NCBI GenBank assembly: GCA_000727475.1
Contig: KL647294.1
Span: 453,758-517,757, forward strand
Direction of reading: 5' to 3'
DNA length: 64,000 bases
Origin: Sarcocystis neurona
Taxonomy: Eukaryota; Apicomplexa; Conoidasida; Eucoccidiorida; Sarcocystidae
The notes beneath the pieces were generated by a model, which did no database searches, was not told the DNA's origin, and worked only from the letters and a program-made list of their open reading frames with translations. The position numbers and the translations under genes were made by a program. Shown here piece after piece: positions 14,001 to 25,468 of the stretch (positions within the stretch are counted from its first letter, which is position 1; each line of letters starts with the position of its first letter).

Positions 14001-17000
14001 TAGGCAGCACCAGGAACCTTTCTATGTCTGAGATGCAGAGTGATATTGATTGTAGAAAAAAAGTGCAGAAGTGCAGAGGAAGAATAATTTTTGAGGTCCT
14101 TTCGTTGCATTTGACAGAGGAACAAGTCTGCACCTCCAAATCCATAGCTTGTGACTTTTTCTATGAAATCAGACTGCACCTTCTTCCTTCCAGTCAAAGA
14201 GTGACAAATACATGCGTATATGCATTCATGTGTAGAGTTGTACGCGCCACGTTGTACACTTCTTTGTCTTTGTCTATTTGCAGAAAGATGCATTGCCTTA
14301 CATATGATGAGAAGCAGTTTTTAGGAGCTGTTGATTCTGGTGTACATTTGTTCTGTAGTTCTTCATCTGTGGTGTGTCTTCGTTCTTCGTAATGAGGTAA
14401 ATGTGGTTTGCAAAAGTGGCTTTGGCGGTGTAATTCTTACTACTTCCGGTACGGAGCTGAGATTCTCTTGATGTCCGTTCGGTCTTCATTCGACAGGGCA
14501 GACGTACGTCTTCCACCAGCCTGCAAATATATTTGTCCACTCGGGCGACCGTGCGAATGAAGTAACAGCAGATGATGCGTTTGTAAACGCGTGGTCGCTG
14601 CAGCAGCTGCAGCACTGAGAGCGCTCACACAGAGGTGCAGCTGTGTCTCCTGCTGCTGTTGCTGCGTTGGTTATAAAAATGCAGGAGGACAGACACGAAT
14701 AGCTTCACCGCCACCCTCGAGAAAATACCCAATGGAGTAAAAGTGAGAGCAAGACACTCTTTCTAGAGGGTCCCTCTATACAATTATTTAGATATATATA
14801 TATATATAATTGTATATGTATATATGAAGGAAACAGTAGTTCTGTCCTTTGATACATACGTACCTCTACATAGGATGCGTTTTTACATACATACATATAT
14901 ATGTCAAGGTGCACACAAATAGGTTTCAACCTCGTGCGTTAGTGTGTGTCTCACAGATACACCGGTGCAGGAGAGAACTCCAGATTACAGTTTGCAGATG
15001 TAGGAACCATGCGGGTGTACACCAGGTAGAATCCTTACGTCTCTCTACAAGTTTGTTACACAGTCTCCGTGGTCACGTGCCCGCATATGGAAACGAGTCC
15101 CTGCACCATCCGACAAATAACCATAATTATGACTGTGCTGCTGCGAATGTACCCAAGTGAGCTTTTGTTTGTTTTGCATTCAAGAGTGTCCTATCAAGAC
15201 TCTGGTTCACTCGTTAGAGAGAAACTCTTCGTAAAATTGTGTTTGACGGCACACTGAGAAAAGGTTCGTAATATCCGTGCCCCTGCGTCCTTCATTCCAT
15301 AGCTACAAGTCGTTTCCGACAATTTTTTTTTAACATATGTATGCACGCGTGTATACACACAGGTGCATACATGTATAAATGCGCATGTGTGTACTCCTTG
15401 CTTTGAATACATATTTGCTGCTCTGTGACTGACGCTTATGGGTAAAAGCCGTGTTACCCAATCTCTCTTCAGCGCCTTTTTCCTGCACTTATTGCAGAAC
15501 TGTGTAGGAACGCCTACACACGAAGAATTTGTAGTCTTTCACATCGACCTCCTGTCTGTCGTTTATATCGTCCACGTCTCTATCAGCCACCCACTCTTCC
15601 CTGGTGTGCTCTAGACTCTTTGTGCAGAAAAAAGTCCGTCTTCTGTGTGACCTTGCAGGCGCGTTCAGGCCAAATTGCGTTTTAACATATATGCATAATG
15701 ATAAAAATACATCATGACGCACATATAGGGTTTCACGTTGTACGAGTCACATCAGTCTTGTTGAACATGGGTACTTCCGTCCGCACCCATGCGGAGTGAA
15801 GTCTTTTCACAGATGACTCTTTCCCGCCGGATGAGTGTGGGCGTGGTACATGCAGCCTATAGCATTTGCGTTAGTAGAGGGCCACCGAGCCGCCGGGTGA
15901 GCCGTTGTCACCTGTGTCTGCTGCGAGTCGCCTGCTACGCAGTCACTTATATATCACCAGATGGAATCTTGCCGACTGCACGCACTGGAACTATCTTTCG
16001 TTGCGCCGCATACAAACATTCTCAACGTCGTGGACCGCGACAGGAAAAGTAGAACCATTACGATACTGCATAGCGTGCCTACAGGTCAGCATAAGCAATC
16101 CTTCCCAAACAGCAGTGAGTTTCGGTGTCCTGCTGCCGCAGGTAAGTCACCGCAGCGCAAGCCTGCAGAGACGCGTCAAAATCTGCGGCTCCCCTGCAGC
16201 TGACAACGTGTTTGTCTCCATAGCGCTTTAGGGCACCCCATACACCTGCTTGGACAGGCATTCGTGTTCATCTCTGTGGATGCAGGCACCTCGGTGGACA
16301 AACAGACACGTATGCCTCTACACATGTATACGTACAGCCGTACCTGTGTAACCACGCGTGTGTTTCAACAGATTCTGGCTGCGAAGTTGGGCAGACGCGT
16401 GAATCCGTACACAGAGGTGGCGGAAAGCAGGTGGCATCAGGGGACGAGCATTTGATTCACCAGGGAGTCTCAGCGTGAAGAAACAAGCAGCTGGCTCTTT
16501 TTCAGCTGTTGGTAGTGCTGCTCCTACCTCTGTGTCGTGTCACAACCTGTGTCACCGCCGTCTGAAGTCCTACATATCTTTGTAGACGTCCTCGAGATAA
16601 AAGCACATGTAGCCGGATGGGACTGTGTGTAAATAGAGATAGAAAATTTTCACTAGAGAACACGAGCAGATATGTGCGGTTCAGAAGTTGTACCTGCAAA
16701 CGGAGACGCAAGAATACTAGCATGTTGCTACGCACAAATTTATGCAGATGAATAGTGGCAGTCCAAGACAGTACTTATACTGCCATTGAGATTCGTATTG
16801 CCGTGTAACTATGCTTGGGAAAGCATGCCGAGACATCTCTCAACACTGGTACGCGCACACATAACGAGTACGCGCATGCGCATGCAGACGTGTGTTATCT
16901 CTCTGCCTGTACCCACGCCAACATATACTACAGCTCCAGCGACTACACGGACGCGTAGTATCCCGTCTTTTAGTTTGGTCGATAAAGAAGACTAGCACAG

Positions 17001-20000
17001 AATGCCCGCGGCTAGCTCCTGAAAAAACGACAAACACGACTACCACAGAATGCACACGGCTGGCTTCTGTAAACGGAAACTACGTTCAATCACCCAGGGC
17101 ATGCATATGGATAACAGGTGAGTCCTCCAGCCCACCTACCTGCCTGCAGGAGTTCCTTCCTTATTCTTGTCACATAGATCTTTTTGAACAGCTTTATGCT
17201 ATTTTGCTCTGCTCTTTGCATACAACTGCAAGCCCGTAGTAACGTTATTGTGGCAGGCACGTTGTCCTCGTGCATTCTTTTCTGTGCAGCATCTGTGAAA
17301 CGTGTTTCTCCCTGAGTTCTCCTTGTAAGGTCAAGGCGCGCGCGCTGCGCCTTGAAAGAGAGCTGTGGGCATCGAGCCTCTGGGTTCCTCTACGTTCGTT
17401 TGGCTTTACAATTCTTCTGCGCATGCGTGGTGCTGCCGGCTTTCTCCTGCTTTTCACATGCTCGCTGTCAAATTCTTTGTATGTCCTTTGTGCCTGGGTG
17501 CTCCTTTGCACCTTTCGCCCGAAGAAATCCCCCCGCGCATCGCTTGGAGCGTCCTCCCAACTCCTGCTTGCGCTTCATTTCTAAAATTGCTTTGCACGCG
17601 CTAGTTCTTCGGTTTCGCTGCCTCTTCTTGTTACACGTGCGCTGATGTCCCTCATACGAGGACTACAGCTGCGGCCATCCTGGTCCAGTAGGCGCCCCTG
17701 TGTCCCTCTGCGGCTAAAAGTCAGCGATTTGCTTTCTTGCGTGCAGTACTTCGGTGCAAAAAATTATGTGAGCTGTGTGCGTGAGAATCCCGGCGCAGTC
17801 CTGGAATGCGCGTGGGACTCGTCTGCAATCGTTGGCTCTGCCTACGGCTTATTTCTTCCGTATTCTTTGCAACCTGGCGTGCCTGAACTCCTGATGTGCC
17901 GCGGCCAGCACGCGTGCGCGATTGGCATGTGCTCCACTGTCTTCGCTGTTTGTTTCGAAGCAGCACGTTGGGGTACATCACTGCGTGGGGGCCAGCGTGA
18001 CGTGGCTCTCTCTGGCTTTGCAAAGAAAGAGCAGATGATTGATGCACGTGGAGCGCGGGATGCGCACGCAGCGAGAAATAGGGCATATGCAGTGCGAGTA
18101 ACGTGCATGCAGCGCCCGGGCAAATGAGGTTGATTTCCTCTTCATATAGAAACTGGGGCTGGATCTACGAGTTCTTGCCCGCCTCTGTCCTCCGCAATCC
18201 CGACCTCACCTTAATGCGTCAGGTATAGAGATGCAGTGTCGCTGCTGTTGATGAGAGAGTTAAAGAAAACTGAGGCAGCGGCAGCGTGTGTGTGCAACCT
18301 GCCTGAAAATTTTGGGCACACGGCCTCTGTTGTGTACTGGGACTGCAATTTCACTATTCGGCTATTTACGTGAGCGGCTTGTTTGTCTACCTTTTCGCGT
18401 ACAGGTCGTGAGGCAGAGAAAACGTGAGCTTTGCAAGACAGCAGGCACTGTATGTTATTGTAGTGCCGCACAAGTAAACACACACCTGCACACATGTATA
18501 ATAATACACATGCGCCACAGAGAAGGTGTTTTTGTAAACACGTCTCCTGCAGACTTGACTGCCGTCAACTCCGGTGCATCTGTCACGCGTCAGCGGCAAG
18601 ATATGTTCACACGCGAAGAGCTGGAGATAAAAACTTCTTCAAACAAGTAAATGCCGCTACGCCTGCGGATACGCAAGTAGACAACATCTTCAGAAACAGC
18701 CGTATGCATATCCGTATGTCGTGGCATTTACGAAGCCGGCAGAATGCAGCAAAACGAAAACTGCCTGTCTGTACACATATTATATAGTTTTCGGTATACA
18801 CAAGTGACGGAATTCATACCCGGTGGACACACCAGCTTTGAAGACTGTGTCCCACACACTCCTGTATCGTACACACAGAGAAGACGAGAAAGGAAGTGAG
18901 ACCCAGTAGACAAACGCAAGCCTTGCTTTAATACACACACTCAAGGACAAGCGCACATATCTATATACAGAGACACGAATGTATCGGCATGGTTGACGAG
19001 AATAGCGAGGGCGTGCATATAAAACTACCACAGCAAAGGCTGTACAGAACAAGCAGTTGGGCTGTTTTTCTTGTAGATAGTCTTTTTTGACGGATTTGAC
19101 AAGCCACTGCGTGACGTGCACGCACACAGGTAGAAGTTAGCATCAACTCGTCTGCCCTCTGTCGCTCTGCTTCTGCACATATGTGTATCCAGTGATTTTT
19201 GGAAATGATAGAACAGGAAGAGAGGAGAATGAGTGCGGAGAAGGCAGCTGACTCATCTACTTTTTAAAACTGAGGAGGCACCCTGACACACAGTAAGCAG
19301 CCACACACAGTGTGCCACAGAGCAGGAACGACCGTCGGTATAGAAAGCCGACTAGTGCGCACCCACAACGGCTCAGGAATGCAGGCAAGGACACGCAGAT
19401 GCATTCAAGTGGCTCAACGAAAAGGTGCTACCTGCGCTTGTACGCAGGTCCGCGCCCTTGTTTTGCTGTTGAAAAAGAAGTCGCTCTCTTGAAAGTAGAA
19501 CTAAAAAAGAAAACGTCTTTAGCAAGGCAAATACAGAGGAGAGTGTGCTTGTTTTTTTTTCAAGCGACAATGACGCTATATATCTCTGCCTAGTCAAAAG
19601 GTACTTCAACTTCATGTTCGTCTACTCGCTGCTCTGCATGTACCGACCTGTGTTTATTTCTAACTGTACACCCTGTGTGAGCGGATTTGAACAACTACTT
19701 TCACATTTGTCTTCATGTGGCTGCCCGCCGCGTCTGAGGTTGGGCGGAACTGTGTACACATAAAAGTACAGAGGGAAATGTGGAAAGGTTCTAAAGAGGT
19801 GGAGAGAGACGCAGACAGAGACCCAGGGCGATGTACACATCTGCAGGGAGATACAGACAGCGGCGCCCAGAGACCCAGAGATGACGACATACATATGCAG
19901 AGCGTTAGTTCGAGATAGGTGTGGAACACAGATGCAAACAGATAGCGAAATATATATGTGGAGGGAGGTAGGTATCTGAAAAAGCCGGTACAAAGAGATA

Positions 20001-22122
20001 CGACTGTTTAACAAGATGCGAAAAGGGACCACACAGCGCGCCCAAGTGATCTCTGCACAGGTTGCCTTTGCCAAGAAATTTGACTGCCTGCAGGGACTGC
20101 TGGGCGGGACCGAATAATCCGCGGTCGACACGTCTGAGGCGTATTTCTGCAGCTCCCTTGCACTATTCCCGGACTTCCTTTCAGCGACGATGCCCGTCTG
20201 TTGCTGGGTTGTCTCTGCAGGTGCCTCTCTCTGTTCGTTCACACATTAGTGAAGATGTTTGCTGACGTGAACGTCTACATGCATCCATAAAAATATCGTT
20301 CTACAAGTGTATACGCAAATAGGTGTGTAAAAGTACACTTGTGCATCTATACCGTGCAAATCTATAAATATATATGTATATATGTACACAGGGTCACACA
20401 CACCCAAAGAGACGCCTTAGTGCGCCTCCTAATGTTGAAATACTGCTGCGCGAAGGAAGTGTATGCGATTGTGCAGGATCTGCTTTCGATGTTGGGGCAA
20501 CAAGAGAGCATTCGAGAAGGCTGCAAATCCTCCATCGCACTGCCGCTTAAAGTGGGCCATACCACTGCCCGGATAAAGCAGTTTTTTAACGCGTCTGCAT
20601 GTTCACATCTATACACACACATAAGTGCTTGCATACGTCACTTGCCGCGCTCTCGCAGATCGAAGCCTTATTTTATGTATTCGATAGCTATCTTAACTGC
20701 TATGTGTGGGACACATCTGCACTTGCATTTAGCCGCCTTCTTGCCGATATGTCTATCTATCTTAATATATACATATATATGTGTATATATGTAGAGAGAG
20801 AGGGAGATTTATATACATGTATATATATATATGTATACGTGCACATATTCATTTGTGCACATTTGCTGTCACAAATGGATTAAGACACTTATATTCATAC
20901 ACGTACGTACATACGCAGACGGATCAATGGCGCCCATGCAACCACGTGCCCGTCTAGCGGATCATAGCCAGCTTGTTACACGCTGCATAACAGGGGGTTT
21001 CCGCCGGGCCATGAAAAATGTCGCAGTACCTAGCAGAACGACGCAGCAGCGCTCGGGCATTAGGACATTCCTTCGTTGCGTGTAAACCCGGTAGGGACTG
21101 GAGTGTCAAGCGGCAAACAAGCACGCACCCAGCACGCCCTCGCTGTAGTTCTTATCTGGCTGATACCTACGTAAATATATACATACGCATGTGTGAGAAA
21201 TGCGCCCCACGTGAGCTCGCACGTAAACACAGGTAGGGTGCGGCGCAGGTGCATTTTGCAAAGGTCTTACTAAACGTGGAGGTGCCACGAAATCATTCAA
21301 AAACAATAAACATGTTTGTTCTCTATAGACGTGGTTGTCGAGGCAAGCTGATACAAGAGAAATTGCCCGTTCCTGCGTGTCAGTCATTGGCACATATCTG
21401 CTGCCAGATAGGCGGACCGGAGACGCTACACTCGCGTACGCGGGTACAAGATGCACCTCTAGTTCCGCGGATGTGGCTTACACATAAATGTGTAATTACC
21501 CGTTGAGATAATCTGCACGTGTAGATGTAAACCTATATGTGTATAGCCGTTCAAGTATTCGTGCACACGTGGCCACCCGTTTCTACATATTGACATGTAG
21601 AAAAATATAAATAGTGAGTGAAATGGATGGAAAGCTTTTCTCTTGGCAGCACTCGTGGACCAATTCTGTGAAAACACTTGACTGCCTACCCGTGCGTGCA
21701 AGTTTTCACACTCAGCGTCAAATATGAGCCTATGCAGAGGTATGTGAGTTGAGTTGCGTCGTAGGGACGTGTGTGGGCCTTGTGTGATTGCCTCCTTGCA
21801 GTCACGAAGGCAGATGCTGCGGCCCATTAGGCCGTGTCTCATTTTAGCTCTGCGTCGTGTATCCGCAGCTGCGTATCCACAAACAAAGACATACGTGTAT
21901 GGGTATATACGTATACACACAGTTTTTTACTTATACGCACGCTTCAGTGGCATCACACTCAAATGATACATATATATATATGTCGGTTGTGAAGTTGGAA
22001 ACGTAAGAGAATTGTTGTCAGAGAAAGTTTGATTTTCCTCCGCAGCAAGATGAACTCGCCGTGGTGGTGCGGCGCTGGTACACGAAGGCGTACGCCAAGC
22101 CTGAAACAGTCTGGTGGCGAGG
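7541..22122 (+). CDS. Rieske [2Fe-2S] oxygenase, pheophorbide a oxygenase (PaO)-like, multi-exon
   Basis: This gene model is assembled from nine exons: 7541-8061, 9894-10144, 11695-11816, 13565-13623, 14971-15025, 15961-16084, 18150-18222, 20477-20551 and 22046-22122. The parts run in the order expected of the PaO/chlorophyllide oxygenase/Tic55 group. They are an FWYPV start, the Rieske ligands CPH...CMYHGW, WVWLG, the mononuclear iron site ENLLDAAHFPFAHH, an FVAP strand with VPT, a D-LLSMLGQQE helix, and LPLK followed by a RRWY motif. Family members are plastid-membrane oxygenases that take electrons from ferredoxin. In a non-photosynthetic coccidian the substrate is unknown. Eight of the nine exons meet in compatible phase. 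Between exons 6 (phase 1) and 7 (phase 2) at least one exon is missing from the model; one candidate begins near 16943. The true start (transit peptide) and 3' end are unresolved, and exons at 23.8-26.1 kb may continue this gene. Confidence 0.82.
9894..10144 (+). CDS. PaO-like oxygenase exon 2: second Rieske ligand pair
   Basis: The acceptor TTCCCAG ends at 9893 and the exon joins exon 1 in phase to give DGT-LECMYHGWKFDGCTGKV. C-x-x-H is the second half of the [2Fe-2S] ligand set. A charged stretch (KEKDN...EEDELHADGE) is followed by RIPPGACVRTFPCVDKQGLI and WVWLG, the standard end of the Rieske domain. The donor CTCG|GTAAGC at 10145 is strong and leaves phase 1. Confidence 0.9.
11695..11816 (+). 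CDS. PaO-like oxygenase exon 3: linker after the Rieske domain
   Basis: The acceptor CACGGCAG (ends 11694) follows a T-rich tract. Joining in phase gives WVWLG-NPEDADDRDVPFYPI and ends with FGQSDIPLDPCLL, then the donor CTG|GTGAGA at 11817 in phase 0. The DIPLD...LL ending runs straight into exon 4 (MENLLDAAH), matching the family pattern of a D-L-P-Y-D-like stretch before the iron site. Confidence 0.8.
13565..13623 (+). CDS. PaO-like oxygenase exon 4: mononuclear iron site
   Basis: The exon reads MENLLDAAHFPFAHHGYIA then CG|GTAGGT. Asn/Asp and the two histidines of the E-N-x-x-D-x-x-H-x-P-F-x-H-H pattern are all present, so the catalytic non-haem iron site appears intact. The acceptor GGGCAG is only moderately pyrimidine-rich. 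The frame is open further upstream, so the exon could start a little earlier. It ends in phase 2. Confidence 0.86.
14971..15025 (+). CDS. PaO-like oxygenase exon 5 (short, by phase fit)
   Basis: This small exon reads R-RELQITVCRCRNHAGVHQ, with acceptor CCGGTGCAG (ends 14970) and donor CACCAG|GTAGAA at 15026. It is chosen because it starts in phase 2 and ends in phase 0, as exons 4 and 6 require, and because relatives have a short basic/hydrophobic stretch here. An overlapping alternative starting at 14957 in another frame is possible. Confidence 0.5.
15961..16084 (+). CDS. PaO-like oxygenase exon 6: FVAP...VPT strand
   Basis: The exon reads LHALELSFVAPHTNIL, then DRDRKSRTITILHSVPT, matching the family's F-x-A-P strand and the later V-P-T turn. 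The acceptor ATCACCAG ends at 15960. Two donors are possible: ACAG|GTCAGC at 16085 (used here) and a stronger CGCAG|GTAAGT at 16142. Both leave phase 1. The following exon is not identified; a candidate beginning near 16943 reads APATTRTRSI, resembling the family's A-P-G-x-T-R-S-I. Confidence 0.65.
18150..18222 (+). CDS. PaO-like oxygenase exon 7
   Basis: A clear acceptor (TTGATTTCCTCTTCATATAG, ends 18149) opens an exon reading NWGWIYEFLPASVL then RNPDLTLMRQ, with donor CAG|GTATAG at 18223. The start is in phase 2 and the end in phase 0, so it joins exon 8 to give LTLMRQ-DLLSMLGQQE, the family's segment before the conserved Q-E. Confidence 0.75.
20477..20551 (+). CDS. PaO-like oxygenase exon 8
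   Basis: The exon reads DLLSMLGQQESIREG then CKSSIALPLK. Relatives have D-L-x-x-L-x-x-Q-E followed by L-P-T-x-A-D. The acceptor GATTGTGCAG ends at 20476. The donor AAA|GTGGGC at 20552 is weak, but the join to exon 9 restores the expected LPLK-QDELAVVVRRWY. Confidence 0.72.
22046..22122 (+). CDS. PaO-like oxygenase exon 9: RRW motif
   Basis: A strong acceptor (TTGATTTTCCTCCGCAG, ends 22045) opens QDELAVVVRRWYTKA then YAKPETVWWR, with donor GG|GTAAGC at 22123 in phase 2. The D-x-x-V-x-x-x-R-x-W pattern is the conserved segment after the catalytic domain of PaO-type enzymes. The next exon is uncertain. Confidence 0.76.
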
Positions 22123-23159
22123 GTAAGCTGCACACACGCTGCCAGCGGTGAAGCTGAACAGTTTATCGTCAATGTCCACGCGCTCCCTTCCATTCCTGCA
22201 CGCGCATGGGGAGACGCAACAAGACTTCACACCTATTTCTACATCAAGATGCGTCACGAAGTTTATGCAGATGTATGCATACAAGCGCAGCACACACCAC
22301 GCATATGTGTGAGGTGTTCTACCTTTTCGGTAGCTCGGCAGGAAATGGCAACACTTCATTTCCAGGAGCGTCTCGTTAGTAGAACACGCGTGCATCCTCC
22401 TCGTAATATGAGGTTGATGTACGCTCGAAAAGAAGGTGAAGGATGCCGCCTGGATCATCTGCAAATGTAAAGATTTCCGTATGTAATTATTTTTTATAGA
22501 GTGGCTGCAGACACACATAAAGAGATACACACGTGTGTGTGGAGACAGAGATGTCTAGAGGTAGTAGATCTGCTCGTATACGTAGGCACGCGTGCGTGGA
22601 CGTGTGCAGCTAGCTTTTGCTTGTAGCACTAAGGAGACAACATATAGACTTGCCGTGCCTGCTTGGGTGTGTGCTGCTGTCGCGACTGACTGCACAGAGG
22701 CCTGCTCTGCTGGTGGTGCGTCATACCTGCATTACGCACACAGGTTCCAGCAGTTTATGACTTGAACAGTGTGCTGGCATATACGGTGCAATGACGTCTG
22801 CATCACAGAGATGTAGGTGCATAGGCACAAGAGAGCAAACGCAGACTCAAAGCTCTCCACACGCACACGTACTCCTGCGTGTATCTCTCCCGGCGGCAAG
22901 AGAGATAGCGCTCGTTGACGCACACACATATATATGTGTGTGTATCTGTATAGGTGTACACGACCCGCAGTGTCAGCTCTTATAGCATCCACGCATGTTC
23001 GGAATAGCTGCACTACATCCATCTCTACTAGCAGGAACTCTCTGATGAAATTTTACTTGGCTCCTGCAGTATTACGTAGTACAGACACTGGGCGCTTCTG
23101 CAGCCACATGCACCCCTATGCATCAATGCGATACTATCTGCAGTCATGCACATGCTCCC

Positions 23160-23191
<32 letters not shown>

Positions 23192-23849
23192 GTATACATA
23201 TATTTATGCATACGTGTACGGAGATAGAGACAGATACATTGGTCGACGGATAGATAGCTATACGGGGAAGTATATAGACAGATAGATATGTGGGGACGCA
23301 GACGCATTGTGGGACACATATTTGTAGGGGACAAGACAAAGAGGAAACAATTCATTGCACCGATCTGTCTCCGTATCTTCCGGGTACGCAAATGGCCTTG
23401 AGTAAAATGTAGAGACACGTGTGCAAAAATACTACAGTTGCACGCAGTTTTTTTTCACAATCATGTGCACAATTAGAATAGAACCCAATGGAACTAAGAA
23501 ATATGAGACTGCATTAAATCGTGGGTACATTAATTGCATCAGGAACACATGTATGGTTAATAGCTGGTTAATAGAAGAATAGCAATATACCTCCTACTGC
23601 AGCATGACCAGAAGCTGTTCACGCATGCCCTCATACACCCGTGATGCGCAAATCTGTTGACCGCTGCTCGAGGATAGTCTCAGTTGATTAAACTGCGACT
23701 ACGAGAATTTGACTTGGATCTGTTGCTGACGTGGCTGCAACCTACGTTACATCTGAGACGAGGTAATATAAATGTAGCGTAAAGAGGCTGCATATAGAAA
23801 AATATGCAGTGTACACATACAACATCTATCATGGTATGTGTGTGCACAG

Positions 23850-23965
23850 GGAGATGTATTCAACTTTGAAACTTACGTGCGTTGGTTCGAACGATTCAAC
23901 GCGACAGAAACCACAGGTATCTTCACAGTGTGGTGCTACAACAATCACGCTCGAATGTGCGCACG
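23850..23965 (+). CDS. Exon of unrecognised protein (3' part of the PaO-like gene or separate gene)
   Basis: After acceptor GTGCACAG (ends 23849) the frame reads GDVFNFETYVRWFERF then NATETTGIFTVWCYNN and ends HARMCA, with donor CACG|GTCAAG at 23966. The two later cysteines could correspond to the Cys pair near the C-terminus of PaO-type oxygenases, but the spacing is not convincing. It joins the next exon in phase. It does not join exon 9 of the oxygenase directly (phase 2 against phase 0), so an exon is missing or this is another gene. Confidence 0.5.
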
Positions 23966-24560
23966 GTCAAGCCTACGCCCACTTGCACACAAATAGGCAG
24001 AGAAATAGATCTGCTTAGCTCCATGGATACATATGCACATGTGTATGTATCGGTGCGGTGCCTGTTCACAAGGTACAGTGTCAAGATTATTAATTTAAAT
24101 CGACCCGCCTAGGTCGAAAGCGTCGGTCGCCAGGAAGCGGAATCGGTGATGTTGAGACCCTCACAAAAAAGACATTCGTGCGTCATCAACGATGAAGAAC
24201 TTCTTATGCGAAACATGCAGGAGGAGAGAAATACATATCTCCCCCAATACCATGTGTGACTTATACACAGGTGGAATAGCTGTGCGTGACGCTTCAGAAC
24301 GCTCTATGAGCATGTCTCCTTATCCGTATATACACGCATCTTGTGTGTTTTCCTATACAGATACGTGAGGGACGGTGTTAACGTGCTTCCGTGAAAGAGA
24401 GAGATTTGTGTCAGCACATGCAGACACACACGTGCATACCCTGTCGGCGTCAGGACGATACACACAAACGTGTAGCTGCAGGGGGTGCATAAACGACTAT
24501 ACGTAAATGTGTGTGTACAGTAACCACAGAGATAAAGAGATGTAAAGGCGTGTGACGCAG

Positions 24561-24649
24561 GTGGAACGGCTCTCTGGATATCGAGGATCTAGCCCACCTT
24601 GCAGGCGAATCACACTTTGGTGCTGACTACACGGATCTCTTGGCACAGG
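24561..24649 (+). CDS. Exon of unrecognised protein (follows 23850-23965)
   Basis: The acceptor GTGACGCAG ends at 24560 and the exon reads WNGSLDIEDLAHLAGE then SHFGADYTDLLAQ, with donor CAGG|GTGAGG at 24650. Its starting phase fits the exon ending at 23965 and its ending phase fits the one starting at 24850. The composition is typical of globular protein. I do not recognise the family. Confidence 0.55.
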
Positions 24650-24849
24650 GTGAGGCACGTAGACTCAAGACGTGCGGAGCTGTGTCCTGACGGCGTGCAT
24701 CACGCTTACTTGTGGAATATTATTGTGCCGATTTCGGGTGAACAGTTTCCGGTGTAAGGAGTTTTAGGCTCACTCATTTCGTCTTCACCTACACGCAGAA
24801 GTATAAAAGAAAGGCTTACCCGCACTTGGACTCGTCATCCTACGTGTAG

Positions 24850-25019
24850 AGGACACCAACCTTCCGGACGCTCCTAAACAGAACGGTGAAAGCCCTACGT
24901 CTGCAGAGAAAGTTGAGGTTCTTACCTTTCTGTGTAAAATGCTACAGGAGAACTTAGCAAAAGCAACCGTTTTGAGGATGAAGTGTAGAAACAGAGCGCA
25001 AGCCGCAGCTCCTTTCTGA
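24850..25019 (+). CDS. Exon of unrecognised protein, helical Lys/Glu-rich end
   Basis: Following acceptor CCTACGTGTAG (ends 24849) the frame joins in phase: E-DTNLPDAPKQNGESPTSA, then EKVEVLTFLCKMLQENLA and KATVLRMK. It can run to an in-frame TGA at 25017-25019. A splice near 24982 to the strong acceptor TTTTTTTTCCTGTTCCTAG (ends about 25040) is also possible and would extend the protein. The helix-like heptads suggest a short coiled coil. Confidence 0.5.
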
Positions 25020-25302
25020 ACTGTTTTTTTCCTGTTCCTAGCCTATCGGGGTGTGGTCTTCAGGTTCTCCCTTTGACATCACGTAGAGACAACAGGAGCC
25101 GCACCAGCTGCCCGCGTGCCTGTGCGCAACCGTGTGACTTCCTGTGTTCTCCTGTACAAAGATAACGCGTCTCAACATTGCAGTATGGCCATCATCGCTT
25201 TCCGGCACATAAGTATGTATTCCGCTGCACACAGGGCGCCCTGACAGCCTGAAATAGGAGGCGGCGGAAATTTTCGTGCCAGTAGAACCCTTTTTCTGTC
25301 AG

Positions 25303-25427
25303 GGCTTCTGTGACAAGTTTTATCCTGCAGCAAGTGACATCTGCGAAGGCAAACGCATACGGGTGTGAGGCTGCTAATTCCACATCTCTTGAGGGCAATG
25401 AGACTTGCGTGCCGTGCGAGGAAGGCA
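25303..25427 (+). CDS. Cys-rich exon candidate
   Basis: After a pyrimidine-rich acceptor (TTTTTCTGTCAG, ends 25302) one frame reads ASVTSFILQQVTSAKANA, then YGCEAANSTSLEGNETCV and PCEEG, before a TAG at 25439. The C-V-P-C pair resembles the C-terminal C-x-x-C of PaO-type oxygenases, or an extracellular Cys-rich module with two N-x-S/T sequons (N-S-T and N-E-T). The sequence alone does not decide. The donor is uncertain (A|GTACAA at 25428). Confidence 0.38.
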
Positions 25428-25468
25428 GTACAAAAGAATAGCAGCTCAACCGGCTTCCTGTGTCACAG

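Noticed and set aside
17645..18127. 160-codon + strand ORF in a GC-richer patch
   Set aside because: It overlaps other long frames on both strands and has no recognisable domain. The supported exon nearby (18150-18222) is in a different frame after a clear acceptor.
24850..25019. TGA at 25017 as a secure gene end
   Set aside because: A strong acceptor lies only about 20 bases further on and more coding-like sequence follows, so the stop may be intronic. It is kept only as a provisional boundary.
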